From: Streptomyces sp. DT2A-34
GTDB lineage: Bacteria; Actinomycetota; Actinomycetes; Streptomycetales; Streptomycetaceae
Direction of reading: 5' to 3'
DNA: 64,000 bases
Assembly (NCBI RefSeq): GCF_030499515.1
Contig: NZ_JASTWJ010000001.1
Span: 1,426,001 to 1,490,000 of the forward strand
Position 1 is the first letter of the stretch. Every line of letters starts with the position of its first letter. Positions 63,679 to 64,000 of this stretch are shown here, piece after piece. The notes under the pieces are model-generated. The model was not told the origin of the DNA and ran no database searches. It saw only the letters and a list, made by a program, of their open reading frames with translations. The translations under genes were made by a program, and so were the position numbers.

Positions 63679-64000
63679 TCAGTGGGCGCGGGTGAGCAAG
63701 TGGCCCTTCGGGTCGGTGAACTCACCCTCCGCGACGATGCGTTCGCCTCGCAGCCAAGTGGACTTCACGACGCCGTACAGGGTCTTGCCCGCGTACGCCG
63801 TCACACGGTTGCGGTGCTGGAGGGCGGCCGGGTCCACGGTGAACGTCTCGTCGGGCGCGAGGACGGCGAAGTCGGCGTCGCGGCCCGGCGCGATGGCGCC
63901 CTTGCGGTCGTCGAGCCCGACCAGTTCGGCCGTCCGCGCGGACATCCAGCGGACCACGTCCTCCAGGCCGTGCCCGCGCCTGCGGGCCTCGGTCCATACC
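63679..64000 (-). CDS. allB: Allantoinase, C-terminal part (runs off window end)
   Basis: The C-terminal ~106 residues of an allantoinase, a cyclic amidohydrolase that opens allantoin to allantoate. The segment [20 protein letters not shown], then [17 protein letters not shown] and the end [18 protein letters not shown] are typical of the family's closing small domain. Metal-site residues lie outside the window. Its link with allantoicase 54 bp downstream supports the name over other hydantoinases. Confidence 0.88.
   Translation of the reverse strand, partial: VWTEARRRGHGLEDVVRWMSARTAELVGLDDRKGAIAPGRDADFAVLAPDETFTVDPAALQHRNRVTAYAGKTLYGVVKSTWLRGERIVAEGEFTDPKGHLLTRAH

Overview
The window is high-GC actinobacterial DNA. 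Codon third positions are mostly G or C, GTG and TTG starts are common, F420 and PucR/XRE-type genes are present, and it holds a citrulassin-type lasso peptide cluster, a Streptomyces-style intergenic repeat family and an RNase Sa-type secreted ribonuclease. The best reading is a chromosomal segment of a Streptomyces species. No rRNA, tRNA or CRISPR array was seen.

Layout. 1-2.7 kb: the N-terminal part of a sensor kinase, an AhpD/carboxymuconolactone-decarboxylase-like protein and a secreted DUF3558-like protein. 2.7-11.6 kb: a seven-gene minus-strand reductive pyrimidine (hydantoin/dihydropyrimidine) catabolic cluster, consisting of an NCS1 permease, an F420-type LLM oxidoreductase, dihydropyrimidinase, two paralogous beta-ureidopropionase-like amidohydrolases, a PucR regulator and a class III aminotransferase. 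11.7-14.9 kb: a large hypothetical protein and a divergent XRE regulator/methionine aminopeptidase pair. 15.2-19.7 kb: a complete lasso peptide operon (precursor, cyclase, RRE protein, leader peptidase, ABC exporter) with a citrulassin-like core. 19.9-32 kb: ClpC-like ATPase, gamma-glutamyltransferase, secreted hydrolases, a lone glutamate-type ABC ATPase, exonuclease III and a metallo-hydrolase.

33.2-46.1 kb is a genomic island. It separates the 5' end of a pcaDC-type gene from its original upstream DNA. A displaced 33-codon copy of the native 5' end lies at the far side (46132-46230), and the gene now carries a replacement 5' end with a lower GC3. The island holds an IS110-family element, a winged-helix protein, a six-gene operon (36718-42089), an IS256-family element that has cut off the start of a GH5/CBM2 cellulase, and a DUF485 fragment. 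The six-gene operon is the most interesting object in the window. It encodes a Pycsar-type transmembrane effector, a Crp/Fnr protein with an intact cyclic-nucleotide pocket, a class III nucleotide cyclase with an unusual C-terminal tail, a large NTPase-like protein with a degenerate P-loop, and two unrecognised proteins. It is probably a cyclic-nucleotide anti-phage system with extra regulatory and accessory parts, and it is rich in the rare TTA codon.

46.5-64 kb returns to ordinary chromosome: a SWIM/SNF2 pair, ROK kinase with a coupled membrane protein, GntR regulator and sugar-type dehydrogenase, P450, a two-component system, RNase Sa-like ribonuclease, DHFR-like reductase, AIM24-like protein, SDR, an intergenic repeat cluster, allantoicase and the end of allantoinase. 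The last two form a second purine/ureide nitrogen pathway that complements the pyrimidine cluster at the other end.
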